Shown here piece by piece: positions 63,475 through 64,000 of a stretch of 64,000 nucleotides of DNA. Below the pieces are notes generated by a model. The model made no database searches. It was given only the letters and a program-made list of their open reading frames with translations, and had not been told where the DNA came from. Every line of letters starts with the position of its first letter. The first letter of the stretch is position 1. The position numbers and the translations under genes were made by a program. The DNA comes from Streptomyces sp. NRRL B-1140. Lineage in GTDB: Bacteria > Actinomycetota > Actinomycetes > Streptomycetales > Streptomycetaceae. The stretch lies in the NCBI RefSeq assembly GCF_001280065.1, contig NZ_LGEA01000094.1, positions 86,603-150,602 on the forward strand. The letters are read 5' to 3'.

Positions 63475-64000
63475 GTGAGACCGGACGACCGCCGCACCCA
63501 GCGGGACGGCCAGGGAGGCATCCCCGACGGCCTGCTGGTCGGCATACTCGCGTTCCTCCTCGGCATGACCCTGCTGGTGTGGACGGCCACCGGCCTCGCC
63601 GCCTGGTTCGCCCACGGCTCCTGGCCGTCCGGCATCACCTTCACCCGCACGCCGCTGGCCATGCGCGCCCTCATCGCCAAGCCCCACGACATCCCCGCCG
63701 CCTGGCCCGGCACACCCCCCACCGAACTCTCCGGCTACGGCCTGTTCTGGGGCCTGTTCATCGGCCAGCTGATGATCCTGGTCGTCCTGACGGTGTTCGT
63801 GATGGGCACACTGGCCCGGTGGCGGGCGGTCCGGGCGGGACGCCGCCTGGAGAAGGCGACACCGGCGGACGGCACCCCGACGCATGCCCCCGCCGCGGCT
63901 CCGGCCCACGAACACCCTGCCCCGGCCCCGGTACGGCACGGGACCCAGGCACCGGCACAGCACGCGACACCGGGGACATCCCAGCACCACGCCCCCGCCC
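63475..64000 (+). CDS. Partial gene, probable VirD4/TraD-type coupling protein (5' end)
   Basis: Open frame from a GTG at 63475 (SD GGGGAGG) to the end of the window, 175 codons with no stop. Two transmembrane helices (LLVGILAFLLGMTLLVWTA and FWGLFIGQLMILVVLTVFV) are followed by a Pro/Ala/His-rich linker. The N-terminus of a T4SS coupling protein has just this shape, and position after VirB4 supports it, but the ATPase motifs are outside the window. Confidence 0.7.
   Translation, partial: MRPDDRRTQRDGQGGIPDGLLVGILAFLLGMTLLVWTATGLAAWFAHGSWPSGITFTRTPLAMRALIAKPHDIPAAWPGTPPTELSGYGLFWGLFIGQLMILVVLTVFVMGTLARWRAVRAGRRLEKATPADGTPTHAPAAAPAHEHPAPAPVRHGTQAPAQHATPGTSQHHAPA

Overview
The window is very GC-rich, with strong third-position G/C bias, frequent GTG/TTG starts, purine-rich Shine-Dalgarno sites and many 4-base stop/start overlaps. 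Its gene content (RsiG, Nur, GlnR, mycothiol synthase, CsoR, DUF397/XRE pair) points to Streptomyces. From memory the order resembles the conserved chromosome arm that carries glnR, ppk, pstSCAB and csoR in S. coelicolor; that is recall, not a comparison run here. There is no rRNA, tRNA, CRISPR array, transposase or integrase.

Region 1 (1-16150): an RsiG-type anti-sigma factor with two perfect c-di-GMP motifs, dtd, ygfZ and the nickel regulator nur. These are followed by an inserted-looking three-gene operon (HEPN Abi protein, adenine methyltransferase with an N-terminal HTH, half-size HsdS) that has no restriction subunit. Next come a nitrobindin-like gene and a 32-aa membrane peptide, a coupled trio of membrane-anchored proteins, a DsrE-like protein, VOC and DUF3099 proteins. 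A sulfur module follows: thiosulfate sulfurtransferase plus DUF1416, preceded by a Cys-containing leader peptide. A DUF2993 / polytopic membrane / MoaD / hydrolase run leads to glnR, which has a terminator-like hairpin in its leader.

Region 2 (16150-31300): LacI regulator, HtrA-like protease with a linked two-component system, a secreted possible beta-pore-forming protein, pectinesterase, GH5 glycosidase, a second DUF2993 protein, a secreted 5'-nucleotidase, mshD, and an XRE-DUF397 cassette with a duplicated palindrome.

Region 3 (31300-39030): two divergent ABC-transporter operons. One is led by an ECF sigma factor and a zinc-finger anti-sigma factor. The other is led by a YtrA-type GntR regulator with a perfect 17-bp inverted-repeat operator and has two duplicated permeases.

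Region 4 (39030-49280): phosphate and polyphosphate metabolism: ppk, CHAD protein, Nudix hydrolase, the high-affinity pstSCAB operon behind a PHO box, and the low-affinity Pit transporter with its DUF47 partner.

Region 5 (49280-64000): CsoR with its operator, small conserved ORFs, a lipoprotein, a secreted flavin oxidase, a PAP2 phosphatase, a transglycosylase/NlpC hydrolase and two secreted proteases. The last block is an operon resembling a minimal Gram-positive type IV secretion machine: a small two-helix membrane protein, a 40-aa ORF, a VirB8/TcpC-like protein, a VirB6-like protein, a VirB4 split over two genes, and the start of a probable coupling protein that runs off the window.
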